Shown here: positions 50,250-62,015 of the stretch, piece by piece
How the letters are laid out: each line of letters opens with the position of its first letter
Numbering within the stretch: position 1 is the stretch's first letter
From: Eonycteris spelaea
Lineage: Eukaryota > Chordata > Mammalia > Chiroptera > Pteropodidae
NCBI GenBank assembly: GCA_003508835.1
Contig: PUFA01000105.1
Location: 2,914,001-2,978,000 of the forward strand
Reading direction: 5' to 3'
Length of the DNA stretch: 64,000 nt
Made by a program: the position numbers and the translations under genes
Notes under the pieces: generated by a model
Told to the model about the DNA's origin: nothing
What the model saw: the letters and a program-made list of their open reading frames with translations, nothing else
Database searches by the model: none

Positions 50250-50642
50250 CACTCTGGCCTCTTTTCCGTTCTTCCCAATGTCTGATCTTTTCCTGTCTGA
50301 AATGTCCTCTCCCCACCTTTGGGCCCCCACTCCTACTTCTTCATCAGACTTCAGCTAAATGCCCTTCATCCTGAACCCATGACTCAACAATGTTAGTCTT
50401 TTCCCAAATATTCTGCCTTTTTCCTTCATAGTGCTTTATTGCACTTTGTAATTTTCCATCTGTGCGTACATTGTGTTTCTTTGGTTAATATCTGTCTTCC
50501 CAACTAGAGTGCAGTCCATTTGAGGGTAGGCATCTTGCCGTTTGGGGATTATATTAGTTTCCCAGAGGCTAGAACAGTGTCTGGCACGCAGGGCAAAATA
50601 AGTTTGTAATGAGGAAGTTAACATGTGAATTGATGAATGAGG
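50250..50642 (+). repeat. L2 LINE 3' part
   Basis: A long collinear match to the L2 3' end: 'ctgtctgaaatgtcctctccccacc', 'cagcttaaatgcc'-like 'cagctaaatgcccttcatcctgaa', 'catagtgctttattgcactttgtaattttcc', 'actagagtgcagtccatttgagggtaggcatcttgcc', 'gctagaacagtgtctggcacgcagg', 'gatgaatga'. Confidence 0.85.
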
Positions 50643-52077
50643 CCTCCACTATGATCAAACAGTGTGTTTGGGGGGTTTTGCAAATGTCGTTGGAAACTTA
50701 GAGACTATGTCGACATTCATAAATCTATTTGATGAAAACATTCATATTCATCAAACATCTTAAAGTCTAGAAGCAGCTCTTCTAAAAAAAAGAAAAGCAA
50801 AATAAAAGTTTTCTTTAACTAAATGTAGCTTTCTTTTTCCCACAGACAAAACAGAACAAACAAACACCCTCCTGTGGACCTGGTAGCCATAGGTAGAACC
50901 CTGTTGTGCGTGAACGTTATAAAGACGTAACATGTGAACATAATGGATGCATCCAGAACCCAAAATTTTGATGTGACTATTTAAGTTATCGGGAAGCATT
51001 CATAGGTTGTAGGTTCACAAGTGTTTTCATTGTGCTTTGGGGAAGTAACTTGTCTTCTTGTGTGCCTTCACAACCCACTTTACTACCAAGTATTCCCATC
51101 AGTGTGACTTAACACTTGAAACGCAAACTAGGTGACTCTCTGAGAATTTACAGAAATTCTTGGAAATTATCACTAAAGAACTGAGCCAAATCTGACCACT
51201 GCTGACTGCTCTAAGTCTTTTAAAAGTGAGTAAAGACATGAAGAAGCGGGAGGGGACATGTACGAGGAAGCCACACATGACTTCTCATTTATTTCAAAAT
51301 GCACGTCCAATGTGTCAAAAAAACCCTCTTAGCTTCCTGGTTAGTAATACACACTTTACATTATTGTCTTGATTTGCTTTCTTAGGACTTAATAGCCTGT
51401 TGCTAGAGGCCTCACAGTTGGCACTTGCTCTGTGTTCATGATTATCTTCGGAAGCATCTATGCTTGTTTTTCCCAGTTTGGTTATAGCTAATCACGTAAC
51501 ATAGTTTCTGGCATCTCTTCTGTAATCTCCTATTTACGGTCCTAATTGCAAGCTTCTGTACTATTTCGTGGCTTGCAATCTTACAGTCTTTCGGGATTAA
51601 TTCATAATTTGATTGTTCCAAAGAATGTGTTTCAGAATGCAATAGCTTGCAGTAGTTCATTAGGAAGGGATTGAATAGCATGTCAGCTTGATGTTTTAAA
51701 TGCCAGCTGTGGATGGGCTAGGGGAGCTTTTATTGAGATTCATTAGTCACTAGGGTGTGGATGGATTATCACAATTAATGCCCAGAGGGCTATATCTTTA
51801 CCCTTTCTTCATAGCAACTAAGAAAATAAAATTCCCTTTACTTTGTCTCTGAGTTTCACTGAAGATCCCAGACCTCAAATGTGTGTGTGTGTGTGCATGT
51901 GTGTGTGTGTTTGAGGGAGTGGGCATTGAGGGGCTAGGGCATAGATAGTGGGGGCACACTGAAATTAAGTCAGATACCACCAGCTGAATGTGTAGTCAAT
52001 AGCACTTCTTCCATGGTGTTAAAATACTCGAGAAAGGGCATGACTGCACTTCCCTGGACAAATGAAGGGTGGTGATC
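50643..52077. other. No gene seen
   Basis: Contains a (GT)n run at 51880-51911 interrupted by 'gcat'. No exon or other named repeat. Confidence 0.4.
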
Positions 52078-52228
52078 TGCCAAGTGCTTACTCTAGGCCA
52101 AGTTCAGTGACAGAGAGCCTACATGTAATCTTCACTTATTCTCCTTTTAATCCTGTGAGGTAGCAAAGATGATGATGGGGAAGCAGAGGAGGCTCAGAAA
52201 AGTTAAATCACTGGTCCGACCTGGCGCA
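52078..52228 (-). repeat. MIR SINE (antisense)
   Basis: 'gccaagtgcttactctaggccaagttcagtgac', 'ctttt aatcctgtgaggtagcaaagatgatgatggggaagcagaggaggctcagaaaagttaaatcactgg' (spacing as in the window) is antisense MIR. Confidence 0.75.
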
Positions 52229-52264
52229 GTGTTTTAGAAGCATTTTTGATGCTTCCAGCAAGTA

Positions 52265-52614
52265 CGTAAGTCCCCGACTTATGGTGGTCCCATTTATGAT
52301 TTTTCATCAACTTTACAGTGGTGTGAAAGTGATGCTTGCTCAGTAGAAATCGTACTTCAAATTTTGGCTTTCGATCTTTTCTCAGGCTAGTGATATGCAG
52401 TGTGATGCTCTCTTTGACACTGGGCAGTGCAGTGAGATGATTTTGCCCAATAGTAGGCTAATGTAAGTGTTCTGAGCACATTTAAGGTCAGCTAGACCAA
52501 ACTATGATGTCTAGTAGGTTAGGTATAGTAAATGTGTTTTCGACTTAAACAATATTTTCAACTTAATGATGGGTTTATCAGGCTATAACCCCATTTTAAG
52601 TCAAGGAGCATGTG
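52265..52614. mobile_element. Tigger-type DNA transposon (MER8-like), non-autonomous
   Basis: 350 bp flanked by TA at 52263-52264 and 52615-52616. The 5' part 'gtccccgacttatggtggtcccatttatg' and the 3' part 'cataaccccattttaagtcaaggagca'-like sequence form diverged inverted termini. Internal phrases 'cagtagaaatcgtacttcaaattttg' and 'attttgcccaatagtaggctaatgtaagtgttctgagcac' match a Tigger-derived family known to me from placental genomes. No transposase ORF. The exact family name is from recall. Confidence 0.75.
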
Positions 52615-52616
52615 TA

Positions 52617-54239
52617 TTCTTCTTCCTCATCACAATTCAAACTTTTTTTTTTTTGGAAGGGAAATCTGTACTCTTATTTAAAAGCTCTAGTTTCTTAAAG
52701 TTATTTTACAGAAAGAAATTATGAAATTTGGTCACAAACCATAAAGCAGAGGGGATCCGTCAAGGTCCAGGGGCCCCATATTGAAAGAAGGGAAATAGAG
52801 GTGAGTTGAGTAGCAGAAAGTGTGTATGTTCACACATTACCATGGTTACTCCAAACCAGAGAGAACCTGCATCGACTCAAGTGGCAGAGATAAAATTGCA
52901 GATTCCAGCATGGCCCTGTGGAAGTAATTGTGTCAAATCTCTTCCATTCTGGGACGATAAACATCTCTTAGTAATTTTAAAGATCTTGTTTGGAAGGCTT
53001 ATATCTGTGAACATGAAAATATACTTGTAATTGTGTCTAACTGAATTCCTTCATTCTGCACATAGATTCTGTTCTTTCTCCAGGACTTAATAGAGAGATA
53101 ATTAGAATATCCTTTATAATAGACATAAACATAAAAAAATATATTATTAGGCTTTCTCCCAGACTTATCTCCTATAACTGAAATTCTCAACTTTTGTAGA
53201 AACATGACACCAGAATTAATATAAATCTATTATTTTATTTTATATGTATTTATATATTTGATATATATGATGTATATATATATATATTATGAGAAATTAT
53301 AATTTCTTTGAAAAGATTTGTAAACTTTAAGTTGGTTTTAAGATTTTTAACCACAAAATTATAAAGTAATTTTAATTCAAGACATGTTAAAGTTCAAATA
53401 TGCCATTTAAGATTTTTAACTAGAAACAATGGAATAATGTGCTCGTATGGGAAGTGTTTAATGAGGCAGATACAAAAGACAATAGCCTATAAGAGGCCCA
53501 ATTTATTGGGGTTCCCAGAGGGTCTTTTATAATCTCTTTAGAAAGTGGGAGCAGTCTCTATTATACAGAGCACAGTCTGGGCTTCCCTGGTCATAATTAT
53601 ACGTGACCTAAGGCTGTATTTCCATCGCACATTTCCAAAAGAGCTGTATAAATCCTGAATGAGCCATCAGGTAGACACGCTGTGCTTCCTACTGTTTATG
53701 GTAGAGGTAACGCCGTACCAATACGGAGCAAAATAAGTCCATGCATCTCTCCTTGACGAACCTGTTCTCCATCCCCTTTTCTCTTGCCTCCTCTCTAATC
53801 TGAGCCCATCATTTGTCGTTTCTCTCTCTTATCACATCCCTGGCCATTACTCCTGTAATTAGGTTTTCTCTTTCATACTTTGTTTCAACTCTTTTGTCAA
53901 AGTCAGTCAAATTCATGACTTCTGCCAACCTTCAATTTGTCTAGAATGTTTTTCCATTCACTCTGGGACATTTTCATTACTTTTGCCTTTTACGATATTG
54001 AACCTTTGGCGTTCTTCCTTTATTTCTTGGATTTTTTTTTTTTGGAGGGGTCAGTTTTCTTCTATGACTATTTGTCTAGTCATTCATTAAATATATGAGT
54101 TCATTACATTTCTGACATTGGCCTTTTTTATTGGCTCAGCATTTTCTAGGATAATTCCACCTACTCCCAAGGCTTAGCTATCAGCTTTGTGCTCATGACT
54201 GTGTCGGGTAGGAAAAAAAAAATTTCTTCTACTCCTGCA
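52617..54239. other. No gene seen; (TA)n tract at 53220-53292
   Basis: The only structured piece is an AT-rich tract with 'gatatatatgatgtatatatatatatat'. ORFs at 52806-53030 and 52999-53205 are unsupported. Confidence 0.4.
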
Positions 54240-55205
54240 GGTTCTTCTGGCTAGTTTAAGAATTAAATTGACACGGGATGGATTAACAGGAGAACACGAA
54301 GTTTAATTTCATGCATATGGAGGTTTCATAGATAAGGAATCTTAAGAAATGACCAAAACAGCTAGTTTTCCTTCTGGTTTCATGTTGGCTCATTTTAACG
54401 GATGAGGTTATGTTAGATGTGTGTGCTCTAATGTTAACTCTGTGGACCTACAATATATAGCTGTCAAGCGGATTCCTTATTAGACCAACTTTTTGTCGCT
54501 GATGTAGGCTAAAATATACCATGATTTTTAAAAGAAAAACAGCACTTAAAATGTTCATTCGCTAGGATCTTTTTAAACCTTCCATCCCTGTAGTTATCCA
54601 TTGCATATGTAGTCTCTAGAAGTTAGTATGTCACACTGAACCAACCTGATGGGACTGTTCCTACAGCTTGTTTTCCAAAGAAAAGTACTTTGGAGTACTA
54701 CTCTAAAAGTACTTTAGAGTAGCAAAAATATAAGCCCACCCAGGCGTGTTGTAAAGCCCTTTGAAAGTTGGTAGAGCAGGCTTTGTGAATGAAATTGTAG
54801 TGTTCAAGTCATATTCTGCTTCAAAATGTTGTTACAAATACAGATGAATTAAAAAGCTTAAAAAAAAAACCTTTTAGATAGAGAAATAAGAAACGTGTAA
54901 AGAATTGATGGGCAAAGAAACTTAAGTATGGGTACTAATTAGTGAAGAAACTAAGCAGAGTTTGTTTATATACCCTTCTTGGACTTGGATTTCCTGTCAC
55001 TGGCCATAAGAATGTCTCTCTACCTCCTGGTGCAGGGTGGGTACCTTTCACATGGGAGATTTCGTCCCTTTCAGGGAGACAGGAAGGAGGGTCTGAGTGT
55101 TCTTGCCCTGGCTATTTCTCAAGTAATTTTAATTAAAAATAATCAGTGTACCAAGTGGCATATATCTGGGGTGGCCAATTTTGCTCCCTTACAACTCCAT
55201 AATAT
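54240..55205 (+). repeat. LTR-like repeat, copy 2 of a pair
   Basis: Begins 'ggttcttctggctagtttaagaattaaattgacacgggatggattaacag' and ends 'tggggtggccaattttgctccc'. It matches 36283-36815 at both ends but is about 430 bp longer in the middle, so it carries an insertion or keeps sequence that copy 1 lost. The middle includes a small hairpin at 54683-54723. Confidence 0.5.
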
Positions 55206-55619
55206 ACAAATGGAGCCCAATCACTCTCCTGAACTCCGAAGGGAATGCTCTATTAGATGGACTTTGCCACCTCTTTGTTCTTAGAATTGAGTGTGGTAAG
55301 CCCCACGCCTGTCTTCTTAAGACACCCTTACAGTTATTCTGAGTTTCTTGTGTAGATCGATGGCTTCACCGTGTCTAAAAAATAAATAGATAGGGCTCCA
55401 CGTTCTTTTCCTTACTTGCTAAAGTCTGGCAACTGTATCTTTAGAATATTTCTGTTCTTCGTCCCTTTCTTTAGTTTCTGCCGTGGGTCAGCATACCTGG
55501 TTCTCCAGTCTCTGATGCCTTTTCTCCTCTTAATGTTGTCTGACATAGTCATGGGAGTTATTGCTCTTCTATAAAACTTAAATGCCTCCGATTTCAACAT
55601 ATTAAATGCTTAATGATGT
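55206..55619. other. No gene seen
   Basis: No exon or named repeat was recognised. Confidence 0.4.
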
Positions 55620-55935
55620 GTTCAGGCACTTTAAGATCTGGCTCATCTTAATTTATAGTGTCCATTTTGGTTTTTTTTTTCATGACATCTTTCCAAAGAT
55701 CCAACTTAATCATGCCCAGCGTTTTCATGCTCGTTTGGTTTGGCTTTTTCTTCGTGTTTTCCCATCTTCTCTTTCCTTAGTTACTCATATCTTTCTTGTT
55801 TTTTAATGCTCAGTTTAAATGTCACCTCTCATTTGCCACCACCCTGAATCAGACTAGGCAGATGACTAAATTCTCGCTCTTTTATCATTTTGCCTATAAG
55901 TATCTGATACGCACATGCACTTATTAATTCACACC
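55620..55935 (+). repeat. L2 LINE fragment
   Basis: 'ggcactttaagatctggctcatc', 'tgctcagtttaaatgtcacctctcatttgccaccaccctgaatcagactagg' follows the L2 3' region in order, diverged. Confidence 0.6.
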
Positions 55936-57317
55936 AGTATCACAGTTAATTTCACATGTGTTTCCTTCACCAATATTGTGAAAACGTTAGTCCAAGCAGT
56001 GGAAATTATTCAGGAAACTGGGAAATCTTTAGAGAGGAGATTCTGGGGCCCTAGGACAACATTTTTGGACTTTTAGGTTCTATTGAAACACCCATGAATA
56101 TGTCAGAAGACTAGGCATGGGTTTTAGGATTATAGCCATTTTAAAAGCTCATGATGGCTAGCAGTACATTCCCATGAGTATATACTGGTTGGCTCCAGGC
56201 AGCCAGGAGTATAACTCATTGTCTGCGATATCATTTCAGACAGAGGATTGTGAAGGAGAGTTTCGAGTGGCCATTAAAGCAGACTCTTAGCAAAAATAAA
56301 AGTGATAATAATGGTAATGATATTCTCTGGAGAGGGAAGTGAGAAGGATAGAAAGGAAGAGCCACTTAGCATCATTGAATTGCCTAGTGTTTTAGAAGTG
56401 TTCTGGGCCTAGGAAAGTAGCTATCTTAAGTTTTGACTTTTATTTCTGTTATTTACAGGTACCAGGGCTACAGATGGGAGTTATATTAGTTCGATTTATA
56501 TAATTTTCTTCCACTGAATAGAATTTTAATAGAATTTTTTGCTAATAGAATTTTTAAAAAGATAATTAGTGAATTCTATTGAAAATTATTTTACTTTGAA
56601 CAAGTGTACATTGGGGTTTATTTTTAAAACGATTTAATTTATAGCAAAGAATCCATCATCGTGTTTATCTTTGAGAAAAAGGAATGCCATGAAAGGCAAA
56701 ATCATCTGTTTTCATATTAGTGCTAACCATCTCAGTTCTTTCCCTATGTAAGAGTATAACATGACATTACCCAGAGTCAGAGCTCAGTGGCCAAGCAGCT
56801 CAAGTGCTGTCTGACCTCAGAACGCCATGGAAGAGCGAGTGGAACGATGTGTGTGGTCTAGGTTATTTGCATCAGTTGCACCGAATAAGACAACTCTCCT
56901 CCCTCTGCTTAGGTTCTGTGCAGCCCGGGGCTGGAATGCTTTGGCTGAGCTTGTCTGATTTAATGCAGGGGGCAAAAATCCGACTTGCTTCAGTTCCACC
57001 AAATTGTGCCTTATGTGCTTTTGATTACTTGATTCGTTTTCCTGAAGCTAGTCCCCATTTCAATAATAAACACAATTTCTAAATTTCCCTCTCAATATTG
57101 AAGGCCTACTGCTTTCTGATGTAATGATTTCTTTTCATTACATTATTTCTAAGGTTCCCATTTAATATGTCAAAGTTGTCAGGAATCATAATGCTAGTTT
57201 CATTTTTCTCCATTCAAACATACATTTTAGCACTATAAGTTATTGGACATTTAAGAGGTTTGTTCTAGTAGGCTCGCTTAATGGAGAGAACATAGCTCTG
57301 ATGGAATGAATATAATG
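55936..57317. other. No gene seen
   Basis: The ORFs at 56804-57082 (+) and 56817-57002 (-) overlap a less AT-rich patch at 56760-57080 ending in an AATAAA at 57064. No splice signals or recognised protein; it may be part of an unnamed repeat. Confidence 0.3.
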
Positions 57318-57382
57318 CTACTTCCTTGCACAAAGCCGGGCACATAGTGGATACCCTAAAAATCTTTGTTGGATGAATGCAT
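57318..57382 (+). repeat. L2 LINE 3' terminus
   Basis: 'gctacttccttgcacaaagccgggcacatagtgg' to 'tttgttggatgaatgcatg' matches the L2 3' terminus. Confidence 0.7.
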
Positions 57383-58317
57383 GCTTAAACCATTTTTTTT
57401 AATGATAGTTTTGAGCAGGTATTTTATTAGGATGTATATATCAAGGAATGTATTGTGGGATAGTATGAGTGCATACTTTAAGATGTATTTTGTTTAAAAT
57501 GTCAAGAATCTTAAAGAAATACACTTGAAACAGTTTTTTGCCCTGCCCCTTATTTTACATAGACTTTTTTGATCCTGAAAAAGTACTCTATCATTTTACT
57601 TAATAGAGTGCTCCTGAAAGGGAAGGGTATTATTTTCTATTACTTAACTCCCTCTAACCATAGAAGAGTACCTCGCTTTGAGACAGTCTTTGTGTTGGGT
57701 TAGCCTGGGGAATAATCAAGTCTAACCTCTTTCTAGAGATATTCTCAGAAGAGCAAGTCTTCCAGTTACCAGCGTACCCATTTGTCCATGGAAACAATGA
57801 CATATTTCCTCTTAACCTTAGAGAGTTAATATCTTGGTTAGCATCCTAAAAGAAAAGCCCATTTTAAGCTCTGTGGGAGTTGAGTGTAACTTTGTAGAAA
57901 ACAAACCTGAGAGGCCTGTAAAGAGAACCACTCATCATATTTTAGAGCTAACTGTAAACCCATGCAAAAGTATTGCACCACATCTTACTATGAGAAGCAA
58001 AATATGAAACTTGTTTAAAGTATACAAAGGGAATTCTCCGTGATCTGGGCTATGAATCAGGTGGTAATGGATTTCTTCCAGTGAGTAGTCTCTGCTCAGA
58101 TTTTGAATAAATTATCTGTTGTGGAAAAATTTCAGGGTCATAAGGTTTGTTTTTGTTTTAACCTGCACTCAGAAAGAGATGTGCTACTTCAGGCTAATTG
58201 ATTGGTTCAATAAATATAGTCATTCTCTTTTCTCAATGTAAAACAGCTCTGGGGGGGGGGGCTCATCGTTTATCTATTTTTATTTAGCATTTTAAATTAT
58301 TTTTACGGCTTGTTGCA
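57383..58317. other. No gene seen
   Basis: AT-rich; a G11 run at 58251-58261 lies about 60 bp before the hairpin. Confidence 0.4.
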
Positions 58318-58409
58318 TATTTACGAACTGCCCAATACCCAGTAGTACTTTATAGCAAATATGCAAATATGCTGTAAAGTACTACTGGGTATTGGGCAGT
58401 TCATAAATA
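58318..58409. repeat. Near-perfect 40-bp-stem hairpin flanked by TA
   Basis: Arms 58318-58357 and 58370-58409 pair over 40 positions with two non-Watson-Crick positions, one of them a G:U wobble in RNA, around a 12-nt loop at 58358-58369. The core of the left arm is 'gaactgcccaatacccagta'. TA occurs at 58318-58319 and 58408-58409, as expected for a palindromic Tc1/mariner-type MITE. The size and stem also fit a pre-microRNA. The family was not recognised. Confidence 0.9.
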
Positions 58410-58734
58410 AAAACGTGCTTATGCTGAGGCATTCAAGTGCTTTCACTTACTTATGAGTAAAAATTGTTAATACATTTAGAGTTTTTTAAAACCCTTTTTG
58501 GGTCTCATGTTTTTACCCCTTTCCTTTTGCATTGTATTAAGATATTTTACTAAATTAGATAGGTGTGGATTAAGTCTGGCTTGTGAAGTTCATATCAATT
58601 GCAAATCATAAGCTCTCAAACTGAGGAGATTCATGGTATCTCTTTACTATTTAAGTAGGCATGCTTTAGGTCAATTGTCACATGGTTTCTACATTTTATG
58701 GCTTCCCTTTCAATACATTTTAAAAAAATTTTGG

Positions 58735-59335
58735 AATAATTTTAAATTTTGATTTACAGAGAAGTTGCAAAGATACTGTAGACGATTTCTATATATCTCT
58801 CATCCATTTTCTAGCTTATAACATCTTATGTAACCATGACGCCTTTATCAAAACTAAGAAACCATCCGTTCATAACTGAATTACGATTAACTAAACTCCA
58901 GAATTTATTCAGACTTCACTAGCTTTTCCACGAAGGCCTCTTTTGTATTCTGCGACTGTCCGGGGTACTACGTTGTGTTTAGGCATCGCATCTTCTTAGT
59001 CTCCTCTGGTAGTTAATAGTTTTTCAATCTTTCCTTCTTTGTCCTAAGTTTAACAGTTTTGAGGAGTGCTGATTAGCTGTTTTATGGAATTCCTCTCAAC
59101 TTAGATTTGTCTGATGTTTTTCTCATGAAAGATGATGATGAGTTCTACAGAGGTGAAGTATCCTTCTCATCAGATCATATCGGGGGACCGGCTTTCAGTG
59201 TGGCTTATCGCTGGTCACATTAATCCCGATCACCTGGAAAAGGGAGTGTTTTCCACTGTGAAGTTATCTTTCCATGCCCTTCCCATACCTGATTCTTTGG
59301 AGGTAAGTTAAGTCCAACCAACATTCAGGGCTCCC
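58735..59335. mobile_element. Old L1 3'-region fragment
   Basis: A 0.6-kb collinear match to a familiar L1M segment: 'gatttacagagaagttgcaaagatactg', 'ctcatccattttctagcttataacatcttatgtaaccatg', 'tcaaaactaagaaac', 'actaaactccagaatttattcagacttcactagcttttcc', 'gtctcctctggtagttaatag', 'gatttgtctgatgtttttctcatgaaag', 'gaggtgaagtatccttctcatcagatcatatc', 'ggcttatcgctggtcac'. Strand within L1 not resolved. Confidence 0.7.
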
Positions 59336-59504
59336 TCTCCATTTTTAATGACGCAAGGAATATGTGGAGGAAATTTCCTTATTGTTTGCATTGAAGATAA
59401 CCGTATTACTACTTGCCATTTCTTGTTTGCTTCCTGTATTCAATCCCGTTTTCTAAACATACTTCAATCTTTTCTTTTGGCACTGCAAACCTATAAAACA
59501 GACG

Positions 59505-59640
59505 TTATTTCATCCTAAAGATCTAGAAACTAGAGTCAGAGATTAAGCAATTTGACAAAGTCACACAGAGCAAGGTCAGGAACCCAGGTCTGCTGGGTAG
59601 TATAGCTCTTGCTTTAACTGCTAAGCAATACTGCCTCCTT
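59505..59640 (-). repeat. MIR SINE (antisense)
   Basis: 'gaaactagagtcagagattaagcaatttgacaaagtcacacagagcaaggtcaggaacccaggtctgctgg' to 'aactgctaagcaatactgcctcc' is antisense MIR. Confidence 0.8.
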
Positions 59641-61454
59641 GATAAACATCCCAAACTTTCTCAATTTGGCCATGAGAAACTTTATATCCTTTTTGTTATG
59701 GCTTCTTGGATTCCTGTACATTAAAAGATTCATGTTTGGGGCAAATTTTTTTGTATTGAAAATATATAACTTGAAAATTTATCTTTTCTAGATAGTATAT
59801 TTCCTTAACAAGCGCTGTGCAATCATATTAGATAAATGTAGGGTTTGAGTAGAATAGACTGACTATATATAAATACATAAATATTAAAGATATTAAAGCT
59901 TTTCCAGCAGTTAATATTTCTTTGGCTATTAATGAAATATTTGTGCTGTGGATTAAGAAAAATCAACAGCATTGACAGATATAGAAAAAATGTGCCCCAT
60001 TTTCACAAAGCCAAGATCCCCAGCCCATTGAGGGAGCATAACTGTGTGGTTGATTTTGTGACACTGCTCTTAAGTCAGAAAAAAAAAAAATCCCCAAAAT
60101 TAGTGTTGATATTTTAGCAAAATGTGGAAGACAGATCGGTAATATTTGTCAAATGAATGAATAAATAAATTATAGTAAGTGTAAATAACATTAAAATACC
60201 TGAGAGAATGTAATGTAAAGCATCTCTGAATCACCAAGGAAGTATAGAATTAAGTTCAAATAAGTGATAATTGCATTTTATTTCATTTAAAATGGTAATT
60301 CAGACATCACTCTCTACAAGTCAAATAATTTTGTTACTAAAACAGTGATTCTGTGAACTAGTAGTTTAAAGAAAATTTATTGCGTTTGATTTCATAGCAT
60401 GGGAAGTGACATGCAATCAGGATTTCAATTATGTGTAAGTGAAAATCTATTACATTAGATCTTTTCTAAAACAGACTTCCTCTTCTCTTACTACAATCCA
60501 ACTTTTTTTGAGTGATCAAAAACTTCGTTTTATAGTGTTGAGTTATAAAGTCAGAATGAAAACTGTAACCAATTCTGCACAAATTCTCAAGCATTTAAAA
60601 GTTGTCATCTCATAATATGCTTTATCATCAGCAAAATTTAAGCCCTCTGATCCTTAACCACATTCTCTGTACTGAGTATGTTTTAAAATTTCTGTTTAAA
60701 ATTTATCATAAACAATTATAATACTATAAATACTAATGTGTTTTAAAGTGTATGCTTAAAAATTTATAAATCCAGGAAGATTAACACATGCAAAGATTTT
60801 AAATAAAATACTAGTGGCATATTTATAACTAAGTTATTTGGATCTGTCTTCTTTGTCCTTGTTTGAAAAATATCTATTTCTAGAAGTTAAAATAGGTTTG
60901 AATTATAACTTTTTATGATCTTTCCTTTCATGGGCTATTATATTACAATTTGAAGTATTTGGCATAAAATTAATTCTTAGCTTTCATAAAAATGAAGTAT
61001 GAATATTTTTCAAATTATTTTCATTATTCGAGAGCATTTCCGTCTGAGTTACATTATTAAATATTCGATTATGCATTTTATCTTTAAACTACATAATTGA
61101 ATTTCTTGATATATTATTAGCAAAAATTAGGCAAATAAATAAAATATATTTTGGGGGGGGCAGGGTGGAAGAGTTCTTAGATTCTTCAGTTCTTCTAAAG
61201 CAATCTTTTTTTTCTCAATCATGGTTCTAATTTAATTACATCACAAAAGTTTAAAATGGAGAAGGTACATTTTTTAGTTTTAGAAATGATCGTGAATATC
61301 AGTGCATGACTTTTTCAAAGCAATAAGTAAGCACCAAGAGTGTATGTAATGTTCTTGTAATGCAATATCTTTCTGTTTGTTTCAATAGAGGACACTTCAA
61401 ATAATATAAAAGAAATAATGGGTAGGTTTCCCTGAATTTTAATGTAATTACAGA
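59641..61454. other. AT-rich, no gene seen
   Basis: Strongly AT-rich with a G8 run at 61154-61161. No exon or named repeat. Confidence 0.4.
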
Positions 61455-61673
61455 AACATCATTATTCATCCATTCACCAAATTTCTACTGAGTGACTGGT
61501 AAGTCTCAAGGACAAGTCAAGGTGTTGAGAATGCAAGATGAATAAGGCTCTGACTGGAAAGGGTACATTTGTTCGTGGGGAAAATAGATATTCAAATAAA
61601 TACAGTTACAGTCCAATGTGTAAATGCTATTATAAAGATATACATGAGGTACTTCAGGACATAGGGGAGGAAA

Positions 61674-61726
<53 letters not shown>

Positions 61727-62015
61727 CATGCGCGTGCGCATGCTTTGAACGGTTTAAGAACTAGTTCAAGAGAGGTGAAATAAGAGAAGACATTAGAGAA
61801 TTCCATGAAAACAGAATTATTAAGAAACAGCAGATCACTTTTTATGGCTGTGGTATAGATCCCCGTGGTAGGAGATGAGACTAGGAAGATAGGCCAGATT
61901 GCGACATAAAGAGGCTGAGTACTCTAATATCTATATTATAGTGATGATAAACCACCGAAGCGTATAATATACGGTATGATATGGTCAGACTTATGAAAGG
62001 TCATCATTTTAACCA
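61455..62015 (+). repeat. Ancient LINE-like element, interrupted by a GT/GC tract
   Basis: 'cattattcatccattcaccaaatttctactgagtgactgg', 'tgagaatgcaagatgaataaggctctgactgg', 'aggagatgagactaggaagataggccagattgcgac', 'gatatggtcagacttatgaaagg' follow the same old repeat as 16610-17075 and 43440-43680. Confidence 0.5.
61677..61743. repeat. (GT)n-(GC)n alternating purine-pyrimidine tract
   Basis: About 19 GT units, then 'gcgcgcgcgtgtgcatgcgcgtgcgcatgc'. All 67 bp alternate purine and pyrimidine. Confidence 0.95.

Noticed and set aside
56804..57082. 92-codon + ORF followed by AATAAA
   Set aside because: No recognised protein, no upstream promoter or exon structure; the polyadenylation hexamer occurs often by chance in AT-rich DNA.
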